A stretch of 64,000 nt of DNA from Hemibagrus wyckioides (taxonomy: Eukaryota; Chordata; Actinopteri; Siluriformes; Bagridae), in assembly GCF_019097595.1 (NCBI RefSeq), contig NC_080710.1, positions 18,146,780 to 18,210,779 on the forward strand, given 5' to 3'. Positions 24,800-39,543 of this stretch are shown here, in pieces. Numbering within the stretch: position 1 is the stretch's first letter; the number at the start of each line of letters is the position of its first letter. The notes beneath the pieces are model-generated. The model was not told the origin of the DNA and did no database searches. It saw nothing but the letters and a program-made list of their open reading frames with translations. The position numbers and the translations under genes were made by a program.

Positions 24800-25623
24800 A
24801 GTACTTGGTGGCAAACCCTTGTTGGCAATCACAGATGTCAGACATTTCTTGTAGTTGGCCACCAGGTTTGCACACATCTCAAGGAATTTGGGCCCACTCC
24901 TCTTTGCATCCACTACCCATTTTCAATGCCCTGGCTGAAGGAAGGAGGTTCTCACTCAAGATTTGACGGTACATGGCTCCGTCCATTGTCCCTTTGATGC
25001 GGTGCGGTTGTCCTGTCCCCTTAGCAGAAAAACACCCCCAAAGCATAATGTTTCCACTTCCATGTTTGACGGTGGGATGGTCTTCTTGGAGTCATAGGCG
25101 GCATTCCTCCTCCTCCAAACATGGCGAGTTGAGTTGATGACAAAGAGCTGGATTTTGGTCTCATTTGACCACAACACTTTCACCTAGTTCTCCTCTGAAT
25201 CATTCAGATGTTCACTGGCAAACTTCAGATGAGCCTGTACATGTGCTTTCTTTCTATAGCAGAGGGACCTTGCAGGCACTACTGGATTTCAGTCTTTCAT
25301 GGCATAGTGTGTTACCAATTGTTTTCTTGGTGACTATGGTCCCAGCTGCCTTGAGATCATTGACAAAATCCTCCAGTGTAATTCTGGGCTGATTCCTCAC
25401 CGTTCTCATGATCATTGAAACTCCATGAGGTGAGATCTTGCATGGAGCCCCAGACTGAGGAAGACTGACAGTCCTTTTGTGTTTCTTCCATTTGGGAATA
25501 ATCGCACCAACTGTTGTCACCTTCTTACCAAGCTGCTTGGCGATGGTCTTGTAGCTCATTCCAGCCTTGTGTAGGTCTACAATCTTGTCCCTGACATCCA
25601 TGGACAGCTCTTTGGTCTTGGCC
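24800..25623 (-). pseudogene. defective Tc1-like transposase
   Basis: The start at 25623 ([20 protein letters not shown]) opens a paired helix-turn-helix DNA-binding domain in a frame reaching 25254. A second, disrupted frame at 25183-24956 has VLWSNETKIQLF, where the first catalytic Asp of the usual 'WSDE' is Asn. After ARALKMG the sequence jumps to a segment reading CKEEWAQIP. The stretch that carries the second Asp and the Glu of the DD34E triad is therefore deleted. The encoded protein cannot be an active transposase. Confidence 0.88.
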
Positions 25624-25679
25624 ATGATGGAGAGTTTAGAATCTGATTGATTGCTTCCTTCCTTGGACATGTGTCTTTC

Positions 25680-25753
25680 ATACAGGTAACGAGCTGAGAT
25701 TAAGAGCACTCTCCGAGAGTGCTCCTACTGTAATCTCAGTTCATTACCTGTAT
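25680..25753. repeat. internal palindrome in the Tc1-like element
   Basis: An imperfect hairpin with GAGCACTCTC facing GAGAGTGCTC around base 25713, extended outward by GAGATTA/TAATCTC and ACAGGTAA/TTACCTGT. It sits just upstream of the transposase start. Confidence 0.8.
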
Positions 25754-25996
25754 AAAAGACACCTGGGAGCCAGAAATCTTTCTGATTGATAGGGGATCAA
25801 ATACTTATTTCACTCATTAAAATGCAAATCAATGTAGAACTTTTCTGAAATGTGTTTTTCTGGATTTTTTTTGTTGTTATTCTGCCTCTCACTGTTCAAA
25901 TACACCTACCATTAAAATTACAGACTGATCATTTCTTTGTCAGTGGGCAAACAGACAAAATCAGCAGGGGATCAAATAATTTTTTCCCTCACTGTA

Positions 25997-28222
25997 TAGC
26001 TATAGATTCTCAAATTGGATCCTGGAGTCTGTGTGGAGTTTGGTTTCAGCATGTATTTCTTCTAGGTTATCTAGGTTTCTTCCAGCTCCCAAAAAATCAT
26101 GCCAATATGTGTAAGATAAACTACACCTTTGTATGAATAATTGTGTGAATGTGTACACCATGCTCACAGACTGGCCTTCCATTCAGAGCGTATTCCCAAC
26201 TCACTCCTAGAGCTCCTAAGATAGACTCCAGTTCGATTATGACCTTGTTCAGGATAAAGCAGTTAGTGAAAATGACTGTGAGTGAAACTGATCTGATTCC
26301 GCTGATCTTACTTTAGCAGAATCGGATCAATTCATCCATGTCTGCACTCACAAATCTAATGTACATTGCTCAAATCCTACAAAGTCCATGTAGCTCACCG
26401 ATTTCAAGTAGAACAGAGACTGCAGTACAAAAGACCAAACACCTTGATGGACATTCTCATTTATTTAATATATACAGAAAGACAGGTGTAAACTGAGATA
26501 CCTCCTGATGTGGATGAAAGCTTGAACTAGTTTTTGGTACTGAAGGTTTACTGCAATAACCAACCACATAGATTTTTATAGAGAAAGAAATTATGGTAGT
26601 GAAAGATTTTAAATATAGATAATGTTAAATAACTTCAAAAGAAGCTGCACTTACAATCCAAGTGTATGTGTGTGTGTGTGTTACGAGATCATACCACATA
26701 ATGGTACTTAAACTTAATCAAAAACATTGTTAATGTTAACAGATCAGATTTTACATTAAAATAACATACCTTCTCACAGATCATCAGGTTGAACCAAATC
26801 TCAACAGATGATTGAAGCAGCGTTAAGAATTTACGTTATTGAGCTTAGATTAATGAGTTGATATTTTGAATAAAAAAAAAAAGAAGAAAAAGATAAGACA
26901 CTCATTTACACACATGCACACAAATATACATAAATATATTACCAATATCGTTTGAAAGAACGCCCCACAGCGGCTTCATCATATGAATGGCAGCCACCAA
27001 TGACATATACGTTTTGTACCACCAGTGTTACATACATTTTGCTGAAAAATGCATTTTCTTTAAGACAACAATAACATTATTATACAAAAAAAAAAAAAAA
27101 AATCACTGAGCCACTTTCGAAATTTACAATATGCTTTCAGAGACAAAAGAGAATATTAGTAACTACCTGTACAATATGTGCTACACCTTCATTAGAGCAA
27201 TTTACATCAGGAGAATGACACAGATTTGTTGTTAATTCTGTACCCCAGCACACTGGATTTAAAATGAAACCATGAATGACATTAAAAGAACAGACTGTTA
27301 GCTTTAATTTGGTACTTTGTACATCTACACTGGGGTAATGATCATTTTTATACATACAACACCACCATTGTATGAGACCAAACATGAAGGGAGAATTTGC
27401 CATGTAAGCATTTCTCAACATGTATCATCCTGCCACACCTTGCTATTGTAAGAAGAGTTAAAGAAACAAATAATAATAATAATAATAATAATTTATATAA
27501 CTGTAATAATGCATGTACAGGCTGAACAAAAATAAATATTATTTAGCTGAAAATAAAAGTGAAAAACAGTCTAGATGATAAAGTAATCTGATCAGTGACA
27601 ATTCTTAAAACCATTAGCCATATCTACCATTTATATGTTGGTCAACTATTGAATATTATTATGTTTTTTGATAAAGATCAACAAAACAATATATAATAGC
27701 TAATGAAAAGTACGAGCTGAGCAGTAATTCTTTTTTTTCCCTGCACCTCTGAACCTTTCTCTGCATCTCTGCACTATTTTATCATTTAAATAGACATTTT
27801 TATTACTTACATTAAAGTAACAAAACAGCCTATTCCAAATGATAAAGTAATAAAATATGGCTCGTGTTTTATAAAACCTCCAGTTTCAATCAAATTGTAA
27901 TTCTATCAAATGAAACAAATGTTTCATTCACTTTTAATCAACTTCATGTTTGCTCACCAAATCCACCGTCAGTGAACTGTCACCTGTCTCTTACTATTTT
28001 GCATAATACTTGGAAAATGCACAAGACTCAACTTGCCCTATAAAGATGTAAAAAAGCAATACTGGACATGCAGGATGCTGTCAATATTTTGTTTACATTT
28101 GAATATTTTAAATAATAAAAGCAATTTATTTGCCGTTCCTTTCCATACACAAACCAAACACTCAGCAGCCGGTCACCACTAGATATCTTAAAGTGCACCA
28201 GATACAAATGTGTGATGTCACC
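25997..28222. other. intergenic region downstream of stx12
   Basis: It holds a degenerate interspersed repeat at about 26000-26290, a short GT array near 26668-26682, and poly-A and ATA/AAT tracts (27085-27101, 27468-27492). I see no coding exon. A minus-strand AATAAA at 28125-28130, about 95 bases after the stx12 stop, is a candidate poly(A) signal. Confidence 0.5.
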
Positions 28223-31888
<3,666 letters not shown>

Positions 31889-32082
31889 GGTGGAAATACA
31901 ACACAGAGCCCTGCAGAAGAGAATTATCACAATTATTACTATTATTATACCCCAATAACACATGAAGAAAAGGAAGGGATGTCAGCTGTTCCCTTGTGCA
32001 TAATGTCAGGCATGCTTGCATTCTGTATACTGACACCTGATCTAGTAGAAATGTTCAGATATCCAGCTTTAACTTGCGCTCC

Positions 32083-32151
32083 TATATATATATATATATA
32101 TATATATGATATATATCCTATATATATATATATGATATATATGATATATAT

Positions 32152-32197
<46 letters not shown>

Positions 32198-32227
32198 ATA
32201 TATCCTATATATATTTATATATATATA

Positions 32228-32313
<86 letters not shown>

Positions 32314-32328
32314 CATACATATATATAA
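32083..32328. repeat. long compound (TA)n array
   Basis: About 245 bp of TA repeats broken by GATATATATCC and TTTA units, suggesting higher-order duplication of a 'TGATATATATCC' module within the array. Confidence 0.95.
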
Positions 32329-32334
32329 AAGTCT

Positions 32335-32440
32335 CTAAACCTGGAGGAAAAACTCCTTTGAGATGACATGAAGAAGAAAGAAACCTTATGAGGAACCACA
32401 GTAAAATGAGAAGCCATCCTCTTCCTGGTGACATCGGATA
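32335..32440. repeat. teleost interspersed repeat fragment
   Basis: Contains GAGGAAAAACTCC, GAGATGACATGA and AGAAACCTT, and resembles 52400-52525 in the same orientation. A family from memory; the copies are diverged. Confidence 0.5.
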
Positions 32441-33229
32441 GTCTGATTATTTATCATGATTGTATACAGGGTGTGGAAGAGTAAGGCCAAACAGTACTGA
32501 GTGAAATTATTGGGAAATGTGCTTCGAGAAAAGTGTGTAATGACTTGCACTTTTTAATGGTGCTAGACTGGGAGCTTCAACTGTAGCTGCTTATTAACAG
32601 CGTTAGCCTCATAAATTTATCGCAAACCTAAACACGTAAACAACTTTCTGTTGAACCTGCCGCTTAATGGAATCCAGGGTAATGAAAATGATCGCGGTCT
32701 GCTCATATTCTCATAAAAGAGCTTTCCGTCTTCCTCCTAATGTAGTTCTGGTGTACTTTACATCTTTTTACTAATCGCTGGCTTACTGATGCTTTGGGAC
32801 ACAGCAGCAAAGTGCGGCCGGAACTCTAGAACCTCCACACTGGGTTTCAGTAGGAGCAATAAACAACATTACCTCTAGTCTACTTTGAACCTTTTAAATG
32901 GTGCTTTGCCTGGGTCAAAGGTTCAAGGCTTTGCCTCTTGTAAATGTTGTTTACTTATAGAGTTGATGTGAGCTAGGAAACTGTCGTTAGCTTCAAACCT
33001 GTCAAATACGCATTTTTTTTCTGTTTGTTAGCAGTCAATAAAACAGCAGCGAATGTAAATGTTTGTGTCTGTGCTGTGTGATATTTATTACAGGTGTTAT
33101 TTGGTGTTCAATTATAAACGCTTGGATGTTTATAACAGGGCTGATGATGCTAACTGTACACATCCGCTTCCCCTGAATAGCGCTCATGTGGTGCGGGGCG
33201 GACAGGCTAATGTTTACATACGATTCATA

Positions 33230-33450
33230 CTACCGGCTGGGCCAAGATTCTGGACTCTTCCAGCGAAAATATAGCAGTGAGGCGTAAATGCGAGTTATGA
33301 AGGGTTTAATAAAGCCACCGATGATAAACGGTTTACTCACGGTGCGTCGATGTAGCACAGTTTTCCGTCGTTTCTCGATGTTGCTGTGGAGACCCAGCAG
33401 CCCGCGCGCGCGCCTCAAGCCGCTCCCATTTAATCCGGCATGTGTTACAA
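33230..33450 (-). promoter_or_regulatory. stx12: probable stx12 noncoding first exon and CpG-rich promoter
   Basis: On the minus strand a good donor (GTGAGTAAAC) follows base 33341, and a matching acceptor CTGCAG precedes base 31910, just upstream of the stx12 ATG. The sequence at 33355-33425 includes a GC-rich CGCGCGCG run that stands out from its AT-rich surroundings. Expected for a housekeeping start site, but not proven. Confidence 0.5.
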
Positions 33451-34175
33451 ACCGAAAGGGGGGGGGGTTCCTGTAGAAAAGCACACAAAAGACCCTTGTG
33501 TTTTTTCTTTCTTTCTCATTTATTTCTTTATTTGTTTGTTTGTTCATTCACTTAGCGTCTTTATTGCCCTAAATATATCAGATTAAAATTTTAGAAAAAA
33601 GATGTGTAAATAATAACTTACAATTTGCCACCTGTAATCCTATCATTAAGATATATTTCTCGTATTTTAGGATATATGTATATATGTGTATATTTTACGA
33701 TACAGCTTGACTCTTGACAGTACTCTTCATTGGAAATAAACAGTTACAGTGTTATATCTTCCATCCTTTCAGCTCATGTAAGTGCGTGAATACTAATAGC
33801 ACCGATTTTACTGCATTGTGTTTGTGTGTGTGTGTGTGTCCCATGACTTTCATATGATTCCAGCTACAATCACATGACTACCCAGAGCAAAATAGATTAC
33901 GGTATAGCCTTCTGTTCTAGATCTGGCCCACCATAGTCCAGTGATATGCTAAAATTTGTAACCTACACAATCAACAGTTAATTTGTTTCTTGCTACAAAT
34001 AAGACAATTAAGTGGTTAAATTTTATTTCGTGCTGTTATCATTTTTGACCCTAAGCCTAGCGCCATCGACTTTGAGGAGATAAGACAGTTTTGAGCTTAT
34101 AATAAGAATAACACTTCTTCCCGTCTTCTTAAAAAATGCTGTTTTCATCGTGAATTTTCTGTCTGTAAACTGATA

Positions 34176-34225
<50 letters not shown>

Positions 34226-34294
34226 AACAAACCTGCCATGTCACCAGTTCTCTAATTAGATCCAAGAGGATAAATAAAAATGTATGTGAAACTA
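33451..34294. other. intergenic, no gene seen
   Basis: AT-rich DNA with a run of G near 33459-33467, a GT run near 33821-33839 and a CA array at 34181-34221. Confidence 0.5.
34181..34221. repeat. (CA)n microsatellite
   Basis: About 20 CA units followed by AAAC repeats. Confidence 0.95.
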
Positions 34295-34434
34295 CACTAT
34301 ATTGGCAAAGGTTTTGGGACACCCCTTCAAATCACTGAATTCAGGTGTTGTTTTTCATCCATGTCTTTATGGACCTTGCTTTGTGTGCAGTCATGTTGGA
34401 ACAGGAAGAGGTCAAAACCTTTGGCAATAAAGTG
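34295..34434. mobile_element. short Tc1-like MITE with TA target duplication
   Basis: A 140-bp element beginning CACTATATTGGCAAAGGTTT and ending in its imperfect inverse, ACCTTTGGCAATAAAGTG. TA lies on both sides (34293-34294 and 34435-34436). No coding capacity. Confidence 0.82.
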
Positions 34435-34507
34435 TATCTAGAAACTAATGTCTCTAGGCCTGTATGTAGCGTATCTAGAAACTAATGTCTCTAGGCCTGT
34501 ATGTAGT
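34434..34507. repeat. 37-bp perfect tandem duplication next to the MITE
   Basis: Two units (34434-34470 and 34471-34507) starting GTATCTAGAAACTAATGTCT, identical except for the final base. The first unit begins at the last base of the MITE. Confidence 0.93.
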
Positions 34508-34909
34508 GTGGTGTCCAATGAGCTATGTTTGGCCAAATAAGCCAAACACATTTAGATAAAATCATGTGTTTGGATGAGCTGCAACAATGGAAACTTGTTT
34601 AACACCACTTCCAGCTACAGCCATTTTTTCATAGGTGTATTGTCTCAAATGTGTGTCTCTAGACTTATAAAATCCCTGACATACTAAAATTGGTGCTCTT
34701 AAACTTTTGTGCCAGTTTATAAAGACAGTGTTTTCATGTGCTGCTAGGCTGGTGTGTCACCACCCCAAACTGTCACCACCCATACTGAGAAGCATGACTT
34801 GTTCTTTCCTTAGTAAGAAATTCACAGTTATGATTTGTCAGCAATGATGACATACTTAAATTCTGGGTCCCTGTTTATCAACATTGCATAGAAACATTTC
34901 TAATCAGTG

Positions 34910-35490
34910 TTTTACACCTCCAATAAATGTTCCTTTTTCATCATGTGGATGGCCGGGTGTGTGCGTGTGCATCACTTACCAGGATAACACATGGCACCAG
35001 GATGCACTATGGGAAGAAGGCAAGCTGGTGGAGGCAGTGTCATGCTTTGGACAATGTTCTGCTGGGACACCTTGGGTCCTGCCATCCACGTGGATGTTAC
35101 ATTGCCATGTACCACCTACCTAAGTATTGTTGCAGACCATGTACACTCTTTCATGGAAATGTATTCCCTGATGGCTGTGGCCTCTTTCAGCAGGATAATG
35201 CACCGTGACACAAAGCAAAAATGGTTCAGGAATGGTTTGTTGAGCACAACATGAGTTTGTGGTGTTGACTTGGCTTCCAAATTCCTCAGATCTCAATCCA
35301 ATCGAGCATCTGTGGGATGTGCTGGACAAACAAGTCTGATCCATGGAGGCCCCACCTCGCAACTTACAGGAATTAAAGGATCTGCTGTTAACATCTTGGT
35401 GCCAGATACCACAGCACACCTTCAGGGATCTAGTGGAGTCCACACCTCAACAGGTTAAATAATTGGTCATAATGTTATGCCTGATCAGTA
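34910..35490 (+). pseudogene. decayed Tc1-like transposase fragment
   Basis: Pieces of the catalytic half of a DDE transposase appear in shifting frames. One reads WMAGCVCITYQDNTWHQDA near the start. Another corresponds to QQDNAP (second Asp region), then a segment equivalent to [18 protein letters not shown], then PPRNLQ. Stops and frameshifts break it. The right end, TTGGTCATAATGTTATGCCT followed by GATCAGTATA, looks like a terminal repeat. The left half of the element, including its DNA-binding domain, is missing, as are the last transposase residues. It is a different family from the element at 38.3 kb. Confidence 0.8.
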
Positions 35491-35704
35491 TACAAACCTA
35501 CACAACTGTTTGTTTTGATTAATCTCACTCTGTGCATACATGCATACATACAATGGCACTGATTCGTAGTTGTACAGAAATGAGTACAAATTTGAACTTG
35601 TGCTTATTTAGGTGATTTAAGCTCCCACTCACTAGTCCTTTATTTAAATGTTACATTTATAAAATTTAGAACACTAAAGCCCATTACCTATATTTGAGTA
35701 CACA

Positions 35705-35962
35705 ATGAAATGAAACAATGAAACAGCCTTTATTTGTCACATATACATTACAGCACAGTGAAATTCTTTCTTCGCATATCCATCCTTGGAGGTTGGGGTC
35801 AGAGCGCAGGGTCAGCCATGATACAGCACCCCTGGAGCAGAGAGGGTTAAGGGCCTTGCTCAAGGGCCCAACAGTGGCAACTTGGCGGTGCTGGGGCTTG
35901 AACCCCTGATCTTCCAGTCAACGACCCAGAGCCTTAACCACTTGAGCCACCACTGCCCCACA
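35705..35962 (-). mobile_element. tRNA-derived SINE, near full length
   Basis: On the minus strand the head reads GTGGTGGCTCAAGTGGTTAAG (box A like) and then a box B like GGGGTTCAAGCCCC, followed by a body and a tail rich in GACAAATAAAGGCTG ending in TTTCATTG-type repeats. The two RNA polymerase III boxes mark a tRNA-derived promoter. It shares the segment GGCCCTTGAGCAAGGCCC-type with the copy at 20.7 kb. Confidence 0.75.
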
Positions 35963-36640
35963 CACAGTTACTTCATGTGCAATTGTGATTATCAGTGTTA
36001 GTTTGTATATTTATTGTTATTCTTATATGAATCTACTTACAATAGCATATTTTTACTATAGTATAACTGCAAATATAGCAATAATCAGGTTCCTAAAACT
36101 GTATGCTCAAATTTACACACACTCAGGCCAGACTTCAGAATAACAAATTGAAAAACTATTAATGGAATATGTGTATATCCATATAATGATCAGATTGCAC
36201 TGTAATTTTTGAAGGCCAATATATGTACAGATTGGTGTGTGCACAACCTTTGTAAATAAGGCCTCTGAATGACATTTTTTAACACAGATTTAAATAGGTG
36301 AATAATCACCTCCTTAAACTTAAATACATTAAACTACAGTATTTAAATATGCTACAGTTTAAAGCAATTCATTTAAGTAACCAATTATAAATTTATTTAT
36401 TATTCTTGGTAACATTCAAACAAGATGCTGAAATAGACGAACTGAGTAATAAAAGGCCAGAAATCTTTCACTTAAGTCTAAAGGCATGAATACATTGATG
36501 AATGTGGATTAATTCACACAGCTTAATTACTAAAATTACATGTCCAAAACCACTCAAATATCTGTTAAGCAGTAAGTAAAAATTGGCAAAATAGATTCTA
36601 AATACTTCTGTTGTCCGACTGAATTGTATTTCACAAAGCA
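35963..36640. other. intergenic, no gene seen
   Basis: AT-rich; no repeats or exons recognised. Confidence 0.5.
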
Positions 36641-36645
36641 GGATG

Positions 36646-36894
36646 TCAGCAGAGTAGCTGCCAGTACCTTAGCTCCAGGTTATTTGCTGTGGGAGTAATT
36701 TTCAAGCCTAAAATATCTAGAATGTATTTGAAAGTATTTTTGGTTTGTGTTTGTATGAAAAGATAAAAATGAGACATCAAACGAGTAGTATCAGACACCT
36801 GGCCATCTAGGACAAAGGTGAAAGGTGTCTGGTCCATTGGTGGCAGCCTCGACCACAGGTCCCAGGCCCAGGGCTCCGCTGTGCTGTGTTCCAA
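36646..36894 (-). CDS. uncertain 82-aa open frame beside an inverted repeat
   Basis: The frame begins MEHSTAEPWAWDLW and continues to SDTTRLMSHFYLFIQTQTKN and LGLKITPTANNLEL. Its GC-richer 5' part stands out from the AT-rich surroundings. The sequence from the SDTTR part onward (36688-36799) is repeated in inverted orientation at 37797-37888. I do not recognise the protein. It could be an exon of an unknown gene, or part of an unrecognised mobile element. Confidence 0.2.
   Translation of the reverse strand: MEHSTAEPWAWDLWSRLPPMDQTPFTFVLDGQVSDTTRLMSHFYLFIQTQTKNTFKYILDILGLKITPTANNLELRYWQLLC
36688..36799. repeat. left arm of a dispersed inverted repeat
   Basis: Its reverse complement closely matches 37797-37888 (shared GTGTCTGATACTACTC, then TCTCATTTTTATCTTTTC, then ACAAACACAAACCAAAAATA). 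The right arm lacks about 20 bases in the middle. Confidence 0.9.
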
Positions 36895-37334
36895 ATCACC
36901 TCTGGGTCACCAAAACAATGTGGAAAAATATTTTATCTAATGTTAATATTTTATATAATGCTAATCCTCGAACACTTTGCTATTTCTGACTCCAACTCCA
37001 CGTTGACTTGACTAGCTCAGCTGAACAAGACTCGAACCGAAGTAGATGAATCATGCAGACTGGATGAATGCAGATACAAAGTTTATTGCAAACAGCACTG
37101 TTTACAAGAATTGACCTGCCCTAATGAACATCCCTAATCATGCCAATACATAGTTCTCTGTTTTTCTTTTTAGAATTTTAGGTCTTTTTCCGGACACCAT
37201 TATCTTTTACTTTTTAACACTTCCAATTTCCATTATAATCAAATTTTAAGGTCAACCATATAAAAAAAATGGGTGCCTTTAGCCTTATCAGTGGGGTTTT
37301 TCCAGCTTACTTTTGTCAAACAGCTCATTTGAGC

Positions 37335-37787
37335 ATGGAAGACAACATGGGTAAGTCTCAGGGCCAACTCTCTTCCTTCTGTTAATTAATTCTAAATTTA
37401 TGGCTATTTTTTATTAAACTGTCATATCTACAGCTATTTCATGTATCTCTTCTCCTAGCTTTAACCCAATCCTCCCCTGATGTCTTTCAATGCAACACAA
37501 TTTTTCTCAAGGCCAAATTCCAGCCTTCTCGAGGTACCAACACTTCTACGACTGGACAAGACGGCCTCGACCACATCTCCAACTCTGGCCGTGCCAAAGT
37601 TAATTCTGCAGTCCAAATTCCATCCACTTCTGAAAAGGCCTGCCAGACTGAGGCTGCTAAAACGGTCACTAACTCTACACAGGCCGTTCAGTCCTTATAC
37701 AGGGTTAAGAAACGTACCCAAACCTCTTGTCCCTCTTGCCGTGTTAAACCTTACATTGTTAAACCATTAAACAGAGGTGGTCAATAA
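37335..37787 (+). CDS. possible two-exon orphan gene, 114 aa
   Basis: A short exon at 37335-37350 (ATG GAA GAC AAC ATG G) ends at a strong donor, GTAAGT. A 108-bp intron ends in a pyrimidine tract and TAG at 37458. The second exon, 37459-37787, continues the frame for 110 codons to TAA. The product begins MEDNMALTQSSPDVFQCNTI, is rich in Ser, Thr and Lys, and ends with a basic stretch (VKKRTQTSCPSCRVKPYIVK) holding a CPSC pair. There is no signal peptide or membrane segment. Its composition is GC-richer than the flanks. I do not recognise it. It lies between the two arms of the inverted repeat, so it may belong to an uncharacterised mobile element or be a remnant. Confidence 0.35.
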
Positions 37788-37796
37788 ACAGAGGTG

Positions 37797-37888
37797 GTGT
37801 CTGATACTACTCATGTTCTTCTCATTTTTATCTTTTCGTACAAACACAAACCAAAAATACATTCTAGACTTAAAAATGACTCCCACAG
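37797..37888. repeat. right arm of a dispersed inverted repeat
   Basis: Counterpart of 36688-36799 in the opposite orientation, about 1 kb away. Immediately before it a 13-bp unit AAACAGAGGTGGT is repeated. Confidence 0.9.
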
Positions 37889-38298
37889 TATCTAACAAAC
37901 TATTATTTGGAATAGATATTGGGAATGTGGGACATTTCCTTTTTATATCTGTCACAAATGTGGATGAATTTGAGACATTTACAGTACTTCCAAGCTCACC
38001 ATGAACACATGTCTGAGGAATGTGTGAGTCATCACATATACACACTGCTTTTTCAAATACCCCTTGCATGCCTAAGGTAACTGACTAGCTAGAGCCAATT
38101 AAGATTAACTACTAGAGAAATGTGTAATTGTGCTGTTAGCACTTTTATCCAAATTCCATGTTGTGTGTGGTGCTGCAAAAGGAGAGTCAGTACATACCAA
38201 GACATTTTCAATATTATACATCATTTGGTTTTGGTAGTCAAAAGAAAGTATCTGGTGTATATATACATGCAGTATGTATATTATATATATTATATATA

Positions 38299-39543
38299 CA
38301 CTATATTGCCAAAAGTATTCGCTCACCCATCCAAATAATCAGAATCAGGTGTTCCAATCACTTCCATGGCCACAGGTGTATAAAATCAAGCACCTAGGCA
38401 TGCAGGCTGTTTTTACAAACATTTGTGAAAGAATGGGTCGCTCTCAGGAGCTCAGTGAATTCCAGCGTGGAACTGTGATAGGATGCCACCTGTGCAACAA
38501 ATCCATTCGTGAAATTTCCTCGCTCCTAAATATTCCACAGTCAACTGTCAGCTGTATTATAAGAACGTGGAAGTGTTTGGGAATGACAGCAACTCAGCCA
38601 CGAAGTGGTAGGCCACGTAAACTGACGGAGCGGGGTCAGAGGATGCTGAGGCGCATAGTGCGAAGAGGTCGCCAACTTTCTGCAGAGTCAATCGCTACAG
38701 ACCTCCAAACTTCATGTGGCCTTCAGATTAGCTCAAGAACAGTGCGCAGAGAGCTTCATGGAATGGGTTTCCACGGCCAAGCAGCTGCATCCAAGCCATA
38801 CATCACCAAGTGCAATGCAAAGCGTCAGATGCAGTGGTGTAAAGCACGCCGCCACTGGACTCTAGAGCAGTGGAGACGCGTTCTCTGGAGTGACGAATCG
38901 CGCTTCTCCATCTGGCAATCTGATGGACGAGTCTGGGTTTGGCGGTTGCCAGGAGAACAGTACTTGTCTGACTGCATTGTGCCAAGTGTAAAGTTTGGTG
39001 GAGGGGGGATTATGGTGTGGGGTTGTTTTTCAGGAGCTGGGCTTGGCCCCTTAGTTCCAGTGAAAGGAACTCTGAATGCTTCAGCATACCAAGACATTTC
39101 GGACGATTCCATGCTCCCAACTTTGTGGGAACAGTTTGGAGCTGGCCCCTTCCTCTTCCAACATGACTGTGCACCAGTGCACAAAGCAATGTCCATAAAG
39201 ACATGGATGACAGAGTCTGGTGTGGAGGAACTTGACTGGCCTGCACAGAGTCCTGACCTCAACCCGATAGAACACCTTTGGGATGAATTAGAGCGGAGAC
39301 TGAGAGCCAGGCCTTCTCGTCCAACATCAGTGTGTGACCTCACAAATGCGCTTCTGGAAGAATGGTCAGAAATTCCCATAAACACACTCCTAAACCTTGT
39401 GGACAGCCTTCCCAGAAGAGTTGAAGCTGTTATAGCTGCAAAGGGTGGACCGACGTCATATTGAACCCTATGGATTAGGAATGGGATGTCACTTAAGTTC
39501 ATATGCGAGTCAAGGCAGGTGAGCGAATACTTTTGGCAATATA

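Larger units (their letters stand above)
24583..25994 (-). mobile_element. internally deleted Tc1-like transposon with long terminal inverted repeats
   Basis: The ends are exact inverses (CAGTGAGGGAAAAAATTATT at the left), and inverted similarity extends about 200 bp inwards on each side. A TA lies at both flanks (24581-24582 and 25995-25996), so the target duplication survives. The transposase runs on the minus strand. Total length is 1412 bp, shorter than the usual roughly 1.6 kb. Confidence 0.93.
31911..33340 (-). other. presumed first intron of stx12
   Basis: Lies between the putative noncoding exon and the start-codon exon. It holds the TA array at 32083-32328 and an interspersed repeat at 32340-32440. 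No coding signal. Confidence 0.45.

Noticed and set aside
18061..28222. A PREP-like gene after popdc3, as expected from human 6q21
   Set aside because: No prolyl-oligopeptidase exon was seen; the interval holds only repeats and AT-rich DNA.
32205..32434. Minus-strand frames rich in Ile-Tyr
   Set aside because: Translated TA array in the stx12 first intron.
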